Below are positions 23,522-35,614 of a stretch of 64,000 nt of DNA, one piece after another. Under the pieces are notes generated by a model. It saw only the letters and a program-made list of their open reading frames with translations, made no database searches and was not told the origin of the DNA. Positions within the stretch are counted from its first letter, which is position 1. Each line of letters starts with the position of its first letter. This DNA comes from Kingdonia uniflora. Taxonomy: Eukaryota > Streptophyta > Magnoliopsida > Ranunculales > Circaeasteraceae. The stretch is taken from positions 2,046,001-2,110,000 of the forward strand of contig JACGCM010002082.1 of assembly GCA_014058105.1 (NCBI GenBank). Direction: 5' to 3'. Both the position numbers and the translations under genes were made by a program.

Positions 23522-24198
23522 TGTAAGGGATTATTTCTAATCCTCCTACTAAGCCCGATATCCGACCTCACATATTTCGTATAAAACATACTGATAACCA
23601 ACCAAGGACTGAGAGCAAGCAGATTACAATACAGACTTCTTCACCTACAGTTCGAGGATATTGAAGCATCTAGTAACATCGCACTGCAGAAGACACTCAG
23701 ATATCCATCAATAGTTCATATACATACGAACATCGTTAGAGATCGTATCTTCATCAACAGTTCGAAGTTACAGCTAAGGTCATCAATAGATCCGTTACAG
23801 ATCAACAAGTATCAAGACGTTACAAAAGACCTCATAAAGACTCATCAAATACGGACGACCAAAACGTACATCATCAATGTAACCAACGGTCATATTATAA
23901 GACCTATAAAAAGAGACCTGGAGATCAGGATACATGACGGCTATTATCATCTACAGAACTCTTAGAGAAAATGATCTCTACCAAAACTCAGATATCCAAT
24001 CTCTTTCTCTTTGTAATAGCTAACATTTATATAAACACCATTCTTTCAGAAAATCCTCATGAGAGGTCATGGTTTTTAACCCATTCAAGGGTTTTCCATG
24101 CTAAAATTTGTGTTAATTGCTTATAGTTCATAGTTAATATTCCATATTTCAAGGGTGTAAGACACTATCTTCGTCCAATACGAAAATAGGCTATTACA
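23522..24198 (+). repeat. Element A 5' LTR
   Basis: 677 bp, TGTAAGGG..CTATTACA. Contains a TATA-like TATAAAAAGAG near 23907 and the CCCATTCAAGGGTTTTCCATG segment shared with the 3' LTR. Followed directly by the primer-binding site. Confidence 0.9.
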
Positions 24199-24218
24199 TT
24201 TGGCGCCGTTTGTGGGAA
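24199..24218 (+). other. Element A primer-binding site
   Basis: TTTGGCGCCGTTTGTGGGAA follows the LTR with no spacer. This G-C-G-C-C-G-T-x-T-G-T-G-G-G-A-A form is typical of plant Tat-type elements. The matching tRNA was not determined. Elements B (minus, ending 61169) and C (63348) have near-identical sites with GTACCG in place of GCGCCG. Confidence 0.75.
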
Positions 24219-24275
24219 CGAAGCATACACTCAGCGTTCTCCGATCTAGTTTTCTCGTATTCATTTTTTTTAAGG

Positions 24276-25310
24276 ATGGCAAATCAAGAAAAATTATACA
24301 ACGTCCTGTCTGACGTTGCTGAAGGAGTGACGGATTTGCGAACAATTGTGCAAGCAGAAGCCGAACGACGAATAGAACTAGAGAAACAGCTCGCCAGCAT
24401 GCAGGACACAATCAGAGCGCTTCAAGCTAAAATAACAGCAAATTCGAGACAACAGAACGCTTTGCCTACAACCTCAAGGATATCGGTCCATGATCGCCTG
24501 GGACATCGAGGCCGAAATCTAGCACTTTTCTAAATTCATCAAGAACTAGTCCCACCTCCAGGTCACGTCAATCCACAATTACCCACCGGAGCAATAATCG
24601 ATCTGCAACAACAAGAGGAACAAAACAGAGAAAAACCTCGAATTTTGGTATATGATCGCATGGGCGAAGCAACAAAAGAGTACAATCCACCAGGAGGACG
24701 AACAACAAGACGAACTGTCACATCTCGACAACATCTCACTCCGGAATAGGTGGAAAAATGCATCCAGGAGCTGTTAGACGCTCAAATACTCACTGGAAGA
24801 AACAACTATACTAAATTACATAAGAGCCCGCTCGCACGAGAGTTACTGGATGAGGAAGTACCCACCAATTTTCATACTCTGAAGATTCAGAAATACAAGG
24901 GAGGAGATCCTTTGGAGCACGACCAAGAATTTTAGAATTCTTTGGGGCTACATTCGACATTCAATCACATCCTCTGCCATCTCTTCCCGACCAGTTTAAA
25001 GGGCGAACCTCTACGATGGTTTCACACGCTCAGCGAAGGGTCTATCTTTAATTTTGAACAACTTCGCGAACTATTTGTCAAAAACTATTCGCACAATAAA
25101 GACAAGGAGGAGAGTATTTACTATTTGTTCAGCCTCAAGCAAACACCAGACAAAAAATTGGTGGCGTTTACCAAGAAATTTTTCGGACTAGCTCAGAAAA
25201 TTGACAACCTTGACAAGAAGATCACAATCTCCGCTTTTACCAATGCACTGCTCGTAGATGGATGGGTCAAGGAGCACCTGGTTCTCAACAAGCCACTGAC
25301 GAGGATATGA
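24276..25310 (+). pseudogene. Element A gag
   Basis: Starts MANQEKLYNVLSD at 24276 with a coiled-coil N-terminus (EAERRIELEKQLASMQDTI). The core matches the retrotransposon Gag capsid family: LKGEPLRWFHTLSEGSI, FEQLRELFVKNYS and SLKQTPDKKLVAFTKKF. Stops occur at about 24531, 24748 and 24933, with a frame change between the first two. It would package element RNA; as read it is dead. Confidence 0.8.
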
Positions 25311-25929
25311 TTGGAAGGTCAACAACTTTATCAACCTCGAGCAACTAACAACTGAGAAGCTAAGACCTCAACGTATCACCCTACCAACCAAAGGACATCC
25401 CGAAGAATAAGCTCATAACAACAATAAAGACTACGGGGGTGATAAGAAGCGATTCAACTCCAATGACAATCAAGGACGCCAAGGACGAAGGAAACCAGTT
25501 CCGTGCATACCACAATTAACAACTACTCTTGCGGACTTATACCCGCTGATACAGAAGGATGAATTCTTTAGAAATGCCAATACTCTTCTGCCCATACCAG
25601 GAAAACCATACTCCATTCACCGCTAGATTCAACATCATGACATGGAGCGGTGTTTTACACTGATATTTCTTCTCCTGAGCATATTTTCACATGGTCGAAT
25701 GCTTGAGTATATTGTTGACATTGAAAGTTATAAGGATGGTAGCTACAAGACTAACGCCAAGATCGTCCAAGTTGACAAAACAAATGAAGAAAAACACTTA
25801 TACTTCATCGAGACTCAGATAATCAACAACTCCAACAGATCCAAGGGTAGGCACGTCGGACAATGCCATGATCTGACAATGATAGATAAAGAGGCCCGCT
25901 TATTGCCAAAATCTAGCAATCAATGAACT

Positions 25930-26424
25930 GAGATTTCTTTCAAAGACTGTGACGTTCGTCACATCAACTTTCTGCACCATGATGCACTTGTGATCATGTT
26001 AAAAATAAAGAACATAGTTCTACATACGATGATGGTAGATACCGGCAGCAGCATCGAACTAATTTTTTAGAGCACAATCGACCAAATAGGCTTAACAGAC
26101 AAGGTTAAACCAAGTGACATCAATGTCTCTGGATTCAACGGCTCTATGGAAGAAGGTGTGGGGAAAATCACACTTCCAATCACAGCTGGACCAGTCACAC
26201 TTGACATAGTCTTTTACGTCATCAAGGCCAAATCCCATTACTTGGGCATCATGGGGCGACCATGGTTGCATAACATGAATGTTATTCTCTCCACATATCA
26301 TCAGGCGTTACGATTCGACTGGAAAGGAGGGATCTACGAAATCAAAGGAAGCCAGAAATTGGCTCGAGCTTGCCATAACACTATTTCCATTGAAGCTAAG
26401 CCAACTACTACAACTCCTGCATAG
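25930..26424 (+). pseudogene. Element A aspartic protease
   Basis: Retropepsin region with MMVDTGSS, an intact D-T-G active site, at about 26029-26052. A stop follows within ten codons, then SGFNGSMEEGVGKITLPI and the conserved Y-L-G-I-M-G-R-P-W-L-H. The 5' linker (25310-25930) holds the gag-pol spacer in broken frames. Confidence 0.75.
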
Positions 26425-26599
26425 CAATTGCAGCAGTCAATTCTAGCAAAAACCTCAGTTGCCAACTGTCGAATCAGCAGAGTACGTCGAGATCAGTGAC
26501 ACGCTAAGATGAACTTACATTGGAACTCTCTTGAGCACGGAGGAATGCTCAAATTTCATACAATTCCTCACAGATAGCAGTGACGTCTTTGCATGAACG

Positions 26600-27680
26600 T
26601 TTCATGAAATGCCAGGGATCAATCCTGCTATAGCATGCCACAAGCTAGAGTTGAAAGATAAAGCAGAACTGGTCAAACAAAAGCAACGAACTCTAGCACC
26701 AAAACTGCGAGACGAAGTGAATAAAGAGATCGAGGTCAGTTTTATTCGTAAAACAATTTATCCAGACTGGATCTCGAATATTGTCCCTGTCCCAAAAAAG
26801 AATGGAAAAATTAGAGTCTGTGCTGATTTCACGGATCTCAACCGACACACCCCGAAAGATAGCTTTCCACTTCCAATCATCAATCATCTGCTCGATTCTA
26901 CGGCAGGGCACGAACTCCTCTCAATGATGGACGCTGCATCAGGATATAATCAGATACCACTTCTTCCTGAAGATCTAGACAAGACTGTGTTCATCACTGA
27001 ACAAGGTCTATATTACTATAAAGTCATGCCTTTCGGCCTGAAAAACACCGGTGCTACCTATCAAAGATTGATGACACAGATGTTTAAAGACCATCTCGGT
27101 AAAACAATGGAGGTCCATATTGACGGTACGATCTGCAAAAGTCTCAAGAGAGAGGACCATCTTACAGATTTGCGAGTAACTTTCGAGATTTTGTGATCTT
27201 ATAAGATGCGTTTAAATCCTGATAAGTGCCAGTTCGACGTTCAATCCAGAATTTTTTTGGGCCATCTAATAGGCAAAAGAGGGATTGAAGCCGATCCGTC
27301 AAACATACGAGCTCTCTTAGCTATGCCTTCACCAAAGACAAAGAATGACGTTCAGAAGCTAGCCGGGGAAATTGTAGCACTAAACAGATTTGTATCCATG
27401 TCTTCAGATAGATGTCGACCTTTATTCGATCTGCTAAAGCGAGATACATCACGAGGAAAATCAAAGAAAGATCCTGAGATCGAATGGACAAACCAATGCA
27501 AAACAACTTTCCTCGAACTCAAACCTTATTTGGGCAAACTACCAGTTATGAGCACACCAGTAGATGGAGATAAACTCAAAGTATACCTAGCTGTCATGGA
27601 TACATATCTCTCAGCTCTGTTCTACTCCGACTCGAAGAAAGGACTGAGAAGCCTGTCTATTTTATCAACAAAACTCTGAC
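26600..27680 (+). pseudogene. Element A reverse transcriptase
   Basis: Reading frames 26609-27196 and 27206-27679 cover the RT palm and thumb: MPGINPAIACHKLEL, WISNIVPVPKKNGKIRVCAD, MMDAASGYNQI, MPFGLKNTGATYQRLM, then NPDKCQF and FLGHLIGKRGIEADP. The catalytic box, normally Y-[IV]-D-D, reads H-I-D-G at about 27117-27128, so the second metal-binding Asp is lost. A stop at 27194 separates palm from thumb. Confidence 0.85.
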
Positions 27681-28030
27681 TCCCGTTGAAACAAGATATA
27701 CCAAAATTGAGAAGCTTTTTCTCGCTCTTGTCTATACATCCCAAAAATTAAAATAGTACTTCCAAGCTTATACTATTCGTGTTTTGACGAACTATCCACT
27801 CCGCGAAATCTTATCCAAGTGCGAAAAATCTCGACATATCCAATAATGGTCAGTAACCCTCGGGGAGCACAATATACATTTTGAACCACGTCATTCTAAA
27901 AAAGGTCAAGCCGCAGTAGATTTTCTAGCAAACTTTCCACTAGAGAATCCTGATTGGGAAGAATATTTTATTGGTCAAAAAGATGAATTGCTCATGGACC
28001 AGTCTAAAAATAAATCAGATTGGGTAACAA
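27681..28030 (+). pseudogene. Element A RNase H, decayed
   Basis: Readable in pieces: TKIEKLFLALVYTSQKL, TNYPLREIL and KKGQAAVDFLANFPLENPDW, the C-terminal signature of plant gypsy RNase H and its link to the next domain. At least three stops interrupt it. Confidence 0.65.
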
Positions 28031-28047
28031 AGAAAGGTTGACAACTT

Positions 28048-28704
28048 TTGACCGACGACTCCGTCGGACCAGTCGGATCAGGAATTGGGATTGTCCTTAT
28101 AACTCCTTCCAATGATCGGCTTGAAATATCTATTCGCCTTAATTTTGAAGCATCCAATAATGAGGCATTAATTCATGGCTTGGACATGGCACTCACACTG
28201 GGTGTAGCAGAGATCTCTGTCTACGCAGATTCATTACTAATCGTCAACCATTAAACAGGCGTATATCAAACCAATGAGAGAATGGTCGACTATGCTGCTG
28301 CAGTGGTCGAACGAATGAGCAAATTTTAGACAATTTATTTGGAGCATTTCCCAAGGGGGGGGGGGGGAAATAGACATACAGATGCACTCGCTTGCCTTGC
28401 TGGTGTCCTTGGATCAGAAGCTCGTTACTTGAAAATTGACATCATTTCTAACTCCAGTATTAACACCATCGTGTCCAACACCATTAATACTGGGGGCAGC
28501 GAGGAGGTCAAAGATGATTGGAGACAGCCTTTCATTACATACATCGGACCTCAAAATAAATTTGACGGTCCACTTCCTGAGGATCCTACAGAGCGGCGGA
28601 GATTAATTGACAATGCTCGAAGATACATTGTTCAAGATAATCTTCTATACAAAATTTCGGTCACTGGTCTATACCTCCTTTGTCTGTCTGACAAAGAAGC
28701 ATAG
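28048..28704 (+). pseudogene. Element A second RNase H-like domain and integrase N-terminal linker
   Basis: GSGIGIVLITPSNDRLEI, NNEALIHGLDMAL and VYADSLLIVNH fit the second RNase H-type domain of Tat elements, with D and E of the fold in place. Stops occur at about 28252 and 28327. A run of 13 G (28355-28367) lies inside the domain where ordinary codons are expected and keeps frame only if read as repeated Gly. Confidence 0.65.
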
Positions 28705-29766
28705 TAATTCTTACACAATCTACATGAAGGTACGTGCGGATCCCATATAGCAAGGCGATCTCTTGCAAACATAGCTTTAACTCAAGGAATGTTTTGGCCT
28801 AAGATGAAAGTACAAACAATCAAATATGCTCTTAAGTGCGACGCTTGTCAGCGACATGAACCTAAATGATGAGCTCCGGCACTCGAACTACACTCGAGCC
28901 AAGTCACTTGGTCATTCAGACGATGGGCTATCAATCTCGTAGGAGAGTTTCCTACAGTACCAGGAAAACGAAATCATTTGTTGGTCATTACAGATTACTT
29001 CACTAAATGGGTAGAAGCAGTACCACTGTGCCAAACCCGAGAAAATGAAGTCATCAGATTTATCTTGGAGAACATTATTATCCGATTCGGCAGACCACAC
29101 CTCATCCGAATCGATAATGGACCACAATTGGTTAGCTCTAAAATCATCGTATTCCTCAATGAGCACAACATCATTAATTTCCCATCCAATCCTTATTATC
29201 CACAGGGAAACGGATAAGCTGAGATTACTAATCAAACTATTGTGGATGGCATCAAGAAGCGCTTAGACGACAAAAAGGGGAACTAGGTAAATGAGTTACC
29301 ACATGTACTTTGGGCCTACCGAATATCCCCCAGAACAACAATAGGTTGTACTCCGTTTTTACTGGCCTACGGGACTAAAGCCATCATTCCCACTCAATAT
29401 CATCATCCAATACGTGATCACGAGATGACAGATGAAGAAAACGAGTTTCATATCGCATGTAATCTGAATTTGATCAAAGAAACACGTGATAGAACCCTTG
29501 TTAATCTAGGAAGATATCGACTTGCGTTGTCCCGATCCTATAACAAGCGTGTTCGACATCGAGAATTCAAAGTTAAAGACCTCATTCTCAGAGAAATCCC
29601 ACAACATCGTAAAATACCTAATGCTGGAAAGCTAGCAGACAATTGAGAAGGTCCGTTTATCGTAACTGGCATAAGTGGTTTAGGATCCTACGATCTCAGT
29701 ACATATGAAGGTGTACATATTCCTAATCCGTGGAATATCCGCCGATTGAAGCTGTATCGAAGATAA
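28705..29766 (+). pseudogene. Element A integrase
   Basis: A zinc-binding H-H-C-C module can be read (HNLHEGTCGSHIARRSL.., then CDACQRHEP), followed by the DDE core: LLVITDYFTKWVEAVPLC (first Asp), LIRIDNGPQLVSSK (second Asp) and YYPQGNG-stop-AEITNQ (Glu after a stop at 29215). The C-terminal segment ends NPWNIRRLKLYRR. Stops also occur near 28866 and 29283. Confidence 0.85.
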
Positions 29767-29859
29767 ACATGCTGTAATATCCGATATTATTCAATAAAGT
29801 ACCTTTTTCGCTATCTTGCAAGTCTATTCAGTTCAAGCATTTCTGCATATATACTGGAG

Positions 29860-30136
29860 AATTACTACTACATAGCTATTCAAATATACACGCTCTCCGA
29901 GGGTCGCTTATTGAGTCAATCGATTCGATCTGGCAGAGATGCACTATATAGCTATGCCATATTCAATACATCTCATTACAGTCACTTATTGATACGCTCA
30001 ATTCGACCAGTAACTGAGACCTATAATATAGCTATTCAAATATACACGTTTTCCGAGGGTCGTTTATTGAGTCAATCGATTTGATCTGGGAGAGATGCAC
30101 TATATAGCTATGCCATATTCAATACATCTCATTACA
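29860..30136 (+). repeat. Element A tandem repeats, part before the CACTA insertion
   Basis: Just under two copies of a 156-bp unit containing CGCTTATTGAGTCAATCGAT and ACTTATTGATACGCTCAATT. The unit is itself two related halves of about 78 bp. It continues unchanged at 35615. Confidence 0.85.
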
Positions 30137-30399
30137 CACTACAATAAAATATGGTTTTAATGTCATCTGAGTAGCGTCACTTATTTAAAAAGTGTCGTTA
30201 AAAGTCTTATTTTTGCTTTTCACAAGGATTTTAACGTCGGTTTTACCAAAAGTGATGTTAAAAAATAAATCATCTTGCTATCAAAGTCGTTTTTGGGTGC
30301 GACATAATAGCTATTACAATTAAGTCGTCCCCCTCCCGATGTGAAAACCCTTACCATCTCAATCAAGTAGGTTTTTATCATTCACGACGTTATTTCTAT

Positions 30400-31370
30400 T
30401 TGATTTATTTGCGAAAATTTTTGTGCGAAGTTAAGAGATTAGAAGCGCGAAGTGAGAAGCGTGAAAGTAGGTTTTCATGGAGAGTGGAGATGGATAGGTT
30501 TCATTGCAGATTCTTGACGAGATTATTATGGAGATTCAACAAATCTTTCAACTACAAATCGTGGGGCTTTATAAACACAACCCTAGCCTTCATCTACTCA
30601 AATTGCGTAACGGCGAGTTTATAATATAAGTTGCTTTAATCTCAGTTCATTATTAAAAAATAAAATTGGCAGTGATTTTGGTTCGATTCAAGAATTAATT
30701 TTTTTTATTGTTGAAAAAATGGAACTTTATATCAGTGCTTGTGATCTCTTATGTTATGGGTAATGGTTGATTTGAGTATGGAGAGGTTAGGTTATTGAGA
30801 GTTTATAAATGAGTGTTGATCCACTGTGTTAGTGTGAGTTACTGCATCCATGTTGCATGTTATTCTGCATACTCTTCCTCTCTATGTAGAACTCACACAT
30901 ACTTGCTAAAAGAGTTACAAGTACTAACTGAAACTCTCTTTATGAAGGCTCTAATTATCAATTTGGAATCTTGTGCCCTAGGCATCAATATATTTAAAAT
31001 TTTGGCATATTGACAATATATGCAGTTTGAACAATTGTCACATATGTTCCTCCTACCTTGTGAAACTAATCTCACACAGACACACACACAAATGTATACT
31101 TGAAGGGAAGTAACTGAACCTCTGGATAGGGCAGTATATCTTGAATATAAAGATATACAAATGTTTTTTTTTTGAAATACAAAATCATTGATTCAGTTGT
31201 ATGTAATATACATCAGAATGTTACAAATGGGGCATTACCTCTAGAGTTACAAAAATGTCCAGTAGAATGTTGTCTGATGCATTACTAGGAATAGATCAAA
31301 CCTTGTTTGTTGGATCTATATACTTGATATTTATTGCCATTTTCTGGTTCTTCGTGAAATGGTCCTTAAT
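30400..31370. other. CACTA interior without recognisable cargo
   Basis: A 74-codon plus-strand frame (30400-30624) is not recognised. The rest to 31370 is A+T-rich and non-coding as far as can be seen. Confidence 0.3.
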
Positions 31371-31375
31371 TTCCT

Positions 31376-31926
31376 GTGAGATCCATAAGCCAACATGCAC
31401 CTAGAAGTAGCTTGTTCCCTGATGCATCTTTCACACCAACAACATCCATCCTCTCAGCCACATGCTCTTGTCCAGCACCTTCTACCAACACAATGACCAT
31501 ATGCCCATTTTCTTTAAGCCACTACTCAATAAATTCAAAAAGCCCACCCGACCCCTCAAGATAAAATGGAGACTCTGGTATCAAGCAATAATCTACATCT
31601 CTGCTGGCCAAAGTAGCGTACATAGCAATGAAACCGCTGTATCTTCCCATAAGCTTCACAATCCCAACACCATTTTCAAAGCTTTCAACCTCCACATGTG
31701 CTGCATTAATGGCCCTCTGAGCTTCTTCAACGGCAGTGTCAAAAGCAAAAAAATTGTTTATCACTGCAATATCGTTATCAATTGTTTTCAGAATTTCAGC
31801 AACTAATACTTGTAAACCGCATTTCTCAACTTCCTTGTAAATAACAGATGCCCCATTCTGAGTACCGTCACCTCCAATTATGTACACCTGATTAATTCCA
31901 GTATTGCCAAAACTTCTACCTTGCAT
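31376..31926 (-). pseudogene. Captured ATP-dependent 6-phosphofructokinase fragment
   Basis: Encodes [32 protein letters not shown]-like [20 protein letters not shown], and [20 protein letters not shown] with the ATP- and fructose-6-phosphate-binding signatures of PFK. It continues after a stop at about 31522 with [18 protein letters not shown] and ASGNKLLL. About 185 codons run without introns. Both ends of the enzyme are missing. It lies inside the CACTA element, next to and on the same strand as the cullin fragment. Confidence 0.85.
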
Positions 31927-31974
31927 ACTTCCGAAATGATTCCCAATATATTACTTGATGCTGCCCCATTTCGT

Positions 31975-32757
31975 TACTCAAGGCACATACCAATACTATC
32001 CGTCATTTAGTTCATCTCTCCTCATATATCGCTACTCTATTAGAGATTCAATTCTCTTCTTGATTGTCTCCTCATCAGGCTGAAAAGTTTTGCTTAGTTC
32101 GATTATACATTTAGCCAACTGTTGGTGCGTAAGAACTTTATGATTCTTCATGACCTTCATGATCATTGCGTCAATTTTAGATGTCTTATTTTGGTTGATG
32201 ACTTCAAAAATGCTCGTCTTCTCGTCCCACCTTTCTTCCTCCGTGAGAACGAGAGGAATATTAAGTTCCATACTTGTGTGTGTAAACTTTGAATTGAACT
32301 CGAAGAAGTCTATGCGGGAGATGGTTTTACTATTTGGTTCTTTAGTAAGGATATTGTACTCTGCACATGAGAGTGAATGGAGTATCTTTATAAGATCCAT
32401 GTCCACCATGTTTAGCTCAGTCTGGATTTCTGAAAAGCTGAGTCTGTCTGATGTATTGAACAATTGAAGGACCGAAGCCTGATAAGCTATCACAATCAAC
32501 TCTATAGTTTGTGCATCAAAGCTCACAGTAATGTTACATTCACCCGTTGAGTAAATCCATGTAAGCTTTCTTTTATCATGTTTTGTGTGATAGAATTTCT
32601 CGAACCTATCCAAACACTTCTTCATCTCTGCAGGTAAGTTTAGATTACTTTGATATATCAGCCACAATGAGTGAGTTAAAATTGTGGCGTTGAAGCCAAT
32701 CTCTGGATTTTCCTCGGGCTTATAATGAAGATACTCCTCAAAGATGTTCTGATTTTT
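31975..32757 (-). pseudogene. Captured cullin-1 C-terminal fragment
   Basis: Reads from NQNIFEEYLHYKPEENPEI through NLNLPAEMKKCLDRFEKFYH, RKLTWIYSTGECNITVSF, TIELIVIAYQASVLQLFN and SLSCAEYNILTKEPNSKTIS to the winged-helix end KKRIESLIE. This is the cullin homology and C-terminal region that binds RBX1 in SCF ubiquitin ligases. The neddylation segment (VMKNHKVLTHQQL) is present. A long open frame covers 32667-32032; a stop then precedes the last codons. There are no introns within about 780 bp. Confidence 0.88.
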
Positions 32758-32929
32758 GTTTGCTACAATCTACTCATCATATATGTGCCGCATCTTGTGT
32801 GTGGCTTGTACATATGGAGTTGGTTAAGCTCTCAGTTCATTCTCTATATCTCAAATTGGTATCTTATACATATCTTAAAGCTTGCTAGTTCCTTCAGTTC
32901 CTATGTGGAGAACATTTGGGTTAGTGGTG

Positions 32930-33800
32930 TACTTGCCTGTATTAATGCTATATGAATGTGTAGAAATAAGATAGCTCATGATGAGTGTGCTCCAACTATT
33001 AGGTCAGTCATGGCTAATATACACTCCACAATCCATGAAACTGCTACAAATTCTAAGGGTTACATGGAAAACATTCATGCAGAGATGGATATACAGCATA
33101 AACTCGAAGTTCCTTTCAAGTACATGGGAGCTCCAAGGATTAGATCTTGTGTTTGGGAACTTCCCTAGTATGAAGAAGTTAAGATCAACTTATATGGTTG
33201 TAGTCCTAGTAATCCAGGCATGGCTGGCTCTGGGGCACTGTTTATGGTTTACACTGGGGAGGTTATTGATGTTCTGACTAAGAATATTGGGGTTCAAATT
33301 TCATACTGTGCTGAATGCAACAATATTCTATCTTCTCTCTTTTCTATTCATGAGCATGGATAGACTAAGATCTATCTAGTTTCTGATTCACGTACATCAA
33401 TCAAAGCTTTTCAGCATAACAATGTTCCTTGGAAACTCCAAGCCTCATGGAGTTCATTTCATCCCAAATGCAGATAAGATTCAAGCACGCACTCCTGGAG
33501 GGAGTGTAACTTAAGTACAAATGACAGTGCCAATAGAGCTGCTAGATTACATCTTCTCACCAAAGAATGGTTTGATGGCAGGCCCTCTTTTCTCAAAAAA
33601 ATTGGAAGCCCCTTATGTGGAGTACTACAGATTTGACTAAATTTATTAAGAGATGATCATGTACTTTAACTTTGTTACCTAAGTAGGCATATATACTGTC
33701 TTTTTATTTGAGCTTTACAAGGGCTGTCTGTAAGTTCTTTTACTTCTCTTAATATATCTTAATATATTTGCTTACCTTTTGCAAGAAAATAAAAATAAAA
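32930..33800 (+). mobile_element. LINE 3' fragment (RNase H and tail) inside the CACTA element
   Basis: Plus-strand pieces RNKIAHDECAPTIRSVMANI, VKINLYGCSPSNPGMAGSGA and KIYLVSDSRTSIKAF match the RNase H domain at the end of plant LINE ORF2, where I-N-x-D-G is usual; the catalytic Asp position reads Tyr. Several stops are present. An A-rich tail (AAAATAAAAATAAAAATTG) near 33787-33805 fits a LINE 3' end. Confidence 0.65.
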
Positions 33801-34022
33801 ATTGAAACCTTGCATAAGAAAGGTTTTTTTGTTTTCTTATGAACTAGTCATGCTCTTTAGAAAGTACCAGCCATCTTTGTTTATAAAATAGTCATGTCCA
33901 GTTGGATGTTGCAATGTATCAAACAAGCTAATTTAGCAAAATGGTGGAAAATTGACCTTGTAAAATGAAACCCCAGACTATAAGTTTGATTGCTATAATT
34001 ATCATCTTTTTGGTGGTCACAG

Positions 34023-34486
34023 CCCGGTCTGAAATTCAAGCCTTTTGAAGTTGCTGCAGCGGTGTCAATATCTGTAATAAGGGAAACCAACCTTGACAAG
34101 TATGAACCCTACTTCATAAAAAATGTACAAAAGGTGAACTACTCAATCAAACTAATGCCTTTGCTCACCTTTTTATTATTATCCTTGAAGTGTTTGTATA
34201 TTGATTAAATGCGGAATTTATTTTAGATATGTAGGAGAGAGTTTTCAAGTGTCTTGAAATTATTCATGAGCTTCAAAGAAGTGCGGTAGTTCAATCTGTG
34301 CCCCAGAACCCAATAAAAGTGCTAGATGTCTCGTGCTTGAGTTATAAAAGCGACGAGTTACCAACAATGTCAAGTGCAAATTCTTCTCAGGCAGATTCAA
34401 ATTTTAAGAGGGTGAACCTAAATAAACCATCTGATATGGACCAAGAGGTGAAACTCTTAAATTTCGACCCAAGTAGATTCAGTTAA
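34023..34486 (+). pseudogene. Captured D-type cyclin C-terminal fragment, intron retained
   Basis: Exon 34023-34133 encodes LKFKPFEVAAAVSISV, the C-terminal cyclin fold motif of CYCD proteins. A 101-bp intron with GTGAAC/ATGTAG borders follows. Exon from 34235 encodes ERVFKCLEIIHELQ and then PIKVLDVSCLSYKSDELPT, close to the P-x-x-V-L-D-x-x-C-L-S-Y-K-S-D tail of CYCD2/CYCD4. The N-terminal cyclin box is absent. The intron shows this fragment was copied from DNA, unlike a processed copy. Confidence 0.75.
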
Positions 34487-35230
34487 ATTCCCACCTTAGA
34501 TATGCATTCTTTGACAAAGGAATACTAGAAAATAGCCATGGATATGGTCTTAAGTAATCATGAAGAACAACTCTAAGAAAAAAAATTGTAAGTTTTATAT
34601 TCTTAATGCCCTCTCTCTTTTACTTTTGATATATGAATCTTTATTTTCTCTGGATGATCATGTATTTAATTGTATTTTCTTCTTCTCTATGTAGATCAAC
34701 TAAAGATCATGTCACATGAAGATGAAAGCAGGACTAGTAGGGATAGTGTTGAGAGCAGTGAAAATGATGTCCAAGTCTTGGTAGGTTATTGCATCAATGA
34801 CCAACATTGGCGAGCCATGTTTGTTTCCTTGGTAGTTTAAGCGGAGAAATAAATGTAGGTGAATCTTCATTTCATTTCTTCTTCCTTTTTTTTTTTTTTT
34901 TTTTCTCAGGGTGGTTTATGGCTCTATGCTAGTGTCACTCAGTGTTTCTAGATTCATTGGTTTTAATTTTATTATAAATACTTAGAGATTCGGTTGTAAG
35001 CGTGATTGTTATTGTACTTAAAATGAACATGTATGACATTACAACATTAATATATGTTTCTATTTTTTGAAAAGTACTGCACATATTGATTTATTTTTAG
35101 GTATTTCTATTACTTGAGTATAGTTTCAAATCTTGTATAAATGTAGGCAGGTGGTTACCTTGCAGTTGAAGTGCCTCATATGCATAGCATGAGATACAAG
35201 AGCTGCAGGGCAATTTATTATTATTATTAT
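34487..35230. other. CACTA interior, unassigned
   Basis: A short plus-strand piece (34696-34830, SHEDESRTSRDSVESSENDV) entered by an AG acceptor (TATGTAG) looks exon-like and may be another captured scrap; its parent is not recognised. A T-run lies at about 34889-34908. Confidence 0.25.
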
Positions 35231-35614
35231 TATTTTTTTGAATTTTAAACCATTAACATCACTTTTACGGTGATGTAGATTTCTTTGTTTGATGTATCTA
35301 TATCACTTTTCACATGACGTTAATTCATCAATTACGCCACTTTTAACATGACAAGGATATCAATATTACGTCATTTCTTAGTTGACGTAAAAATATACCT
35401 ATTACGTCACTTTTAAATGACGTGGATAAGCATAAATTATTTAATGAAATAACACTTTTAACGTCACTTTTTTAACATAAAAACGTCATTAAAAAAGTGA
35501 CGTAAATGCATAGTACTAACCAAGTCGCCTTGGTTAACGTCGCTTGCAAAAGTGACGTTATTTTTTTTTCAGGTCACTTTTTTAGTGACGTAAATACCCG
35601 TATTTGTTGTAGTG

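Larger units (their letters stand above)
30137..35614. mobile_element. CACTA element, 5.48 kb, carrying gene fragments
   Basis: Ends CACTACAATAAAATATGG (30137) and the reverse complement of CCGTATTTGTTGTAGTG (ending 35614), giving CACTACAA termini. A 3-bp target duplication ACA (30134-30136 and 35615-35617) fits the En/Spm (CACTA) superfamily. Subterminal zones are packed with direct and inverted copies of GTGACGTTAA/AACGTCACTTTT. No transposase was recognised, so it is non-autonomous. Cargo: phosphofructokinase and cullin fragments (minus), a LINE 3' end and a D-cyclin fragment (plus). Confidence 0.88.

Noticed and set aside
24121..24411. Minus-strand ORF over the 5' LTR end and gag start of element A
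   Set aside because: It spans the LTR end, primer site and gag start, which are explained on the other strand.
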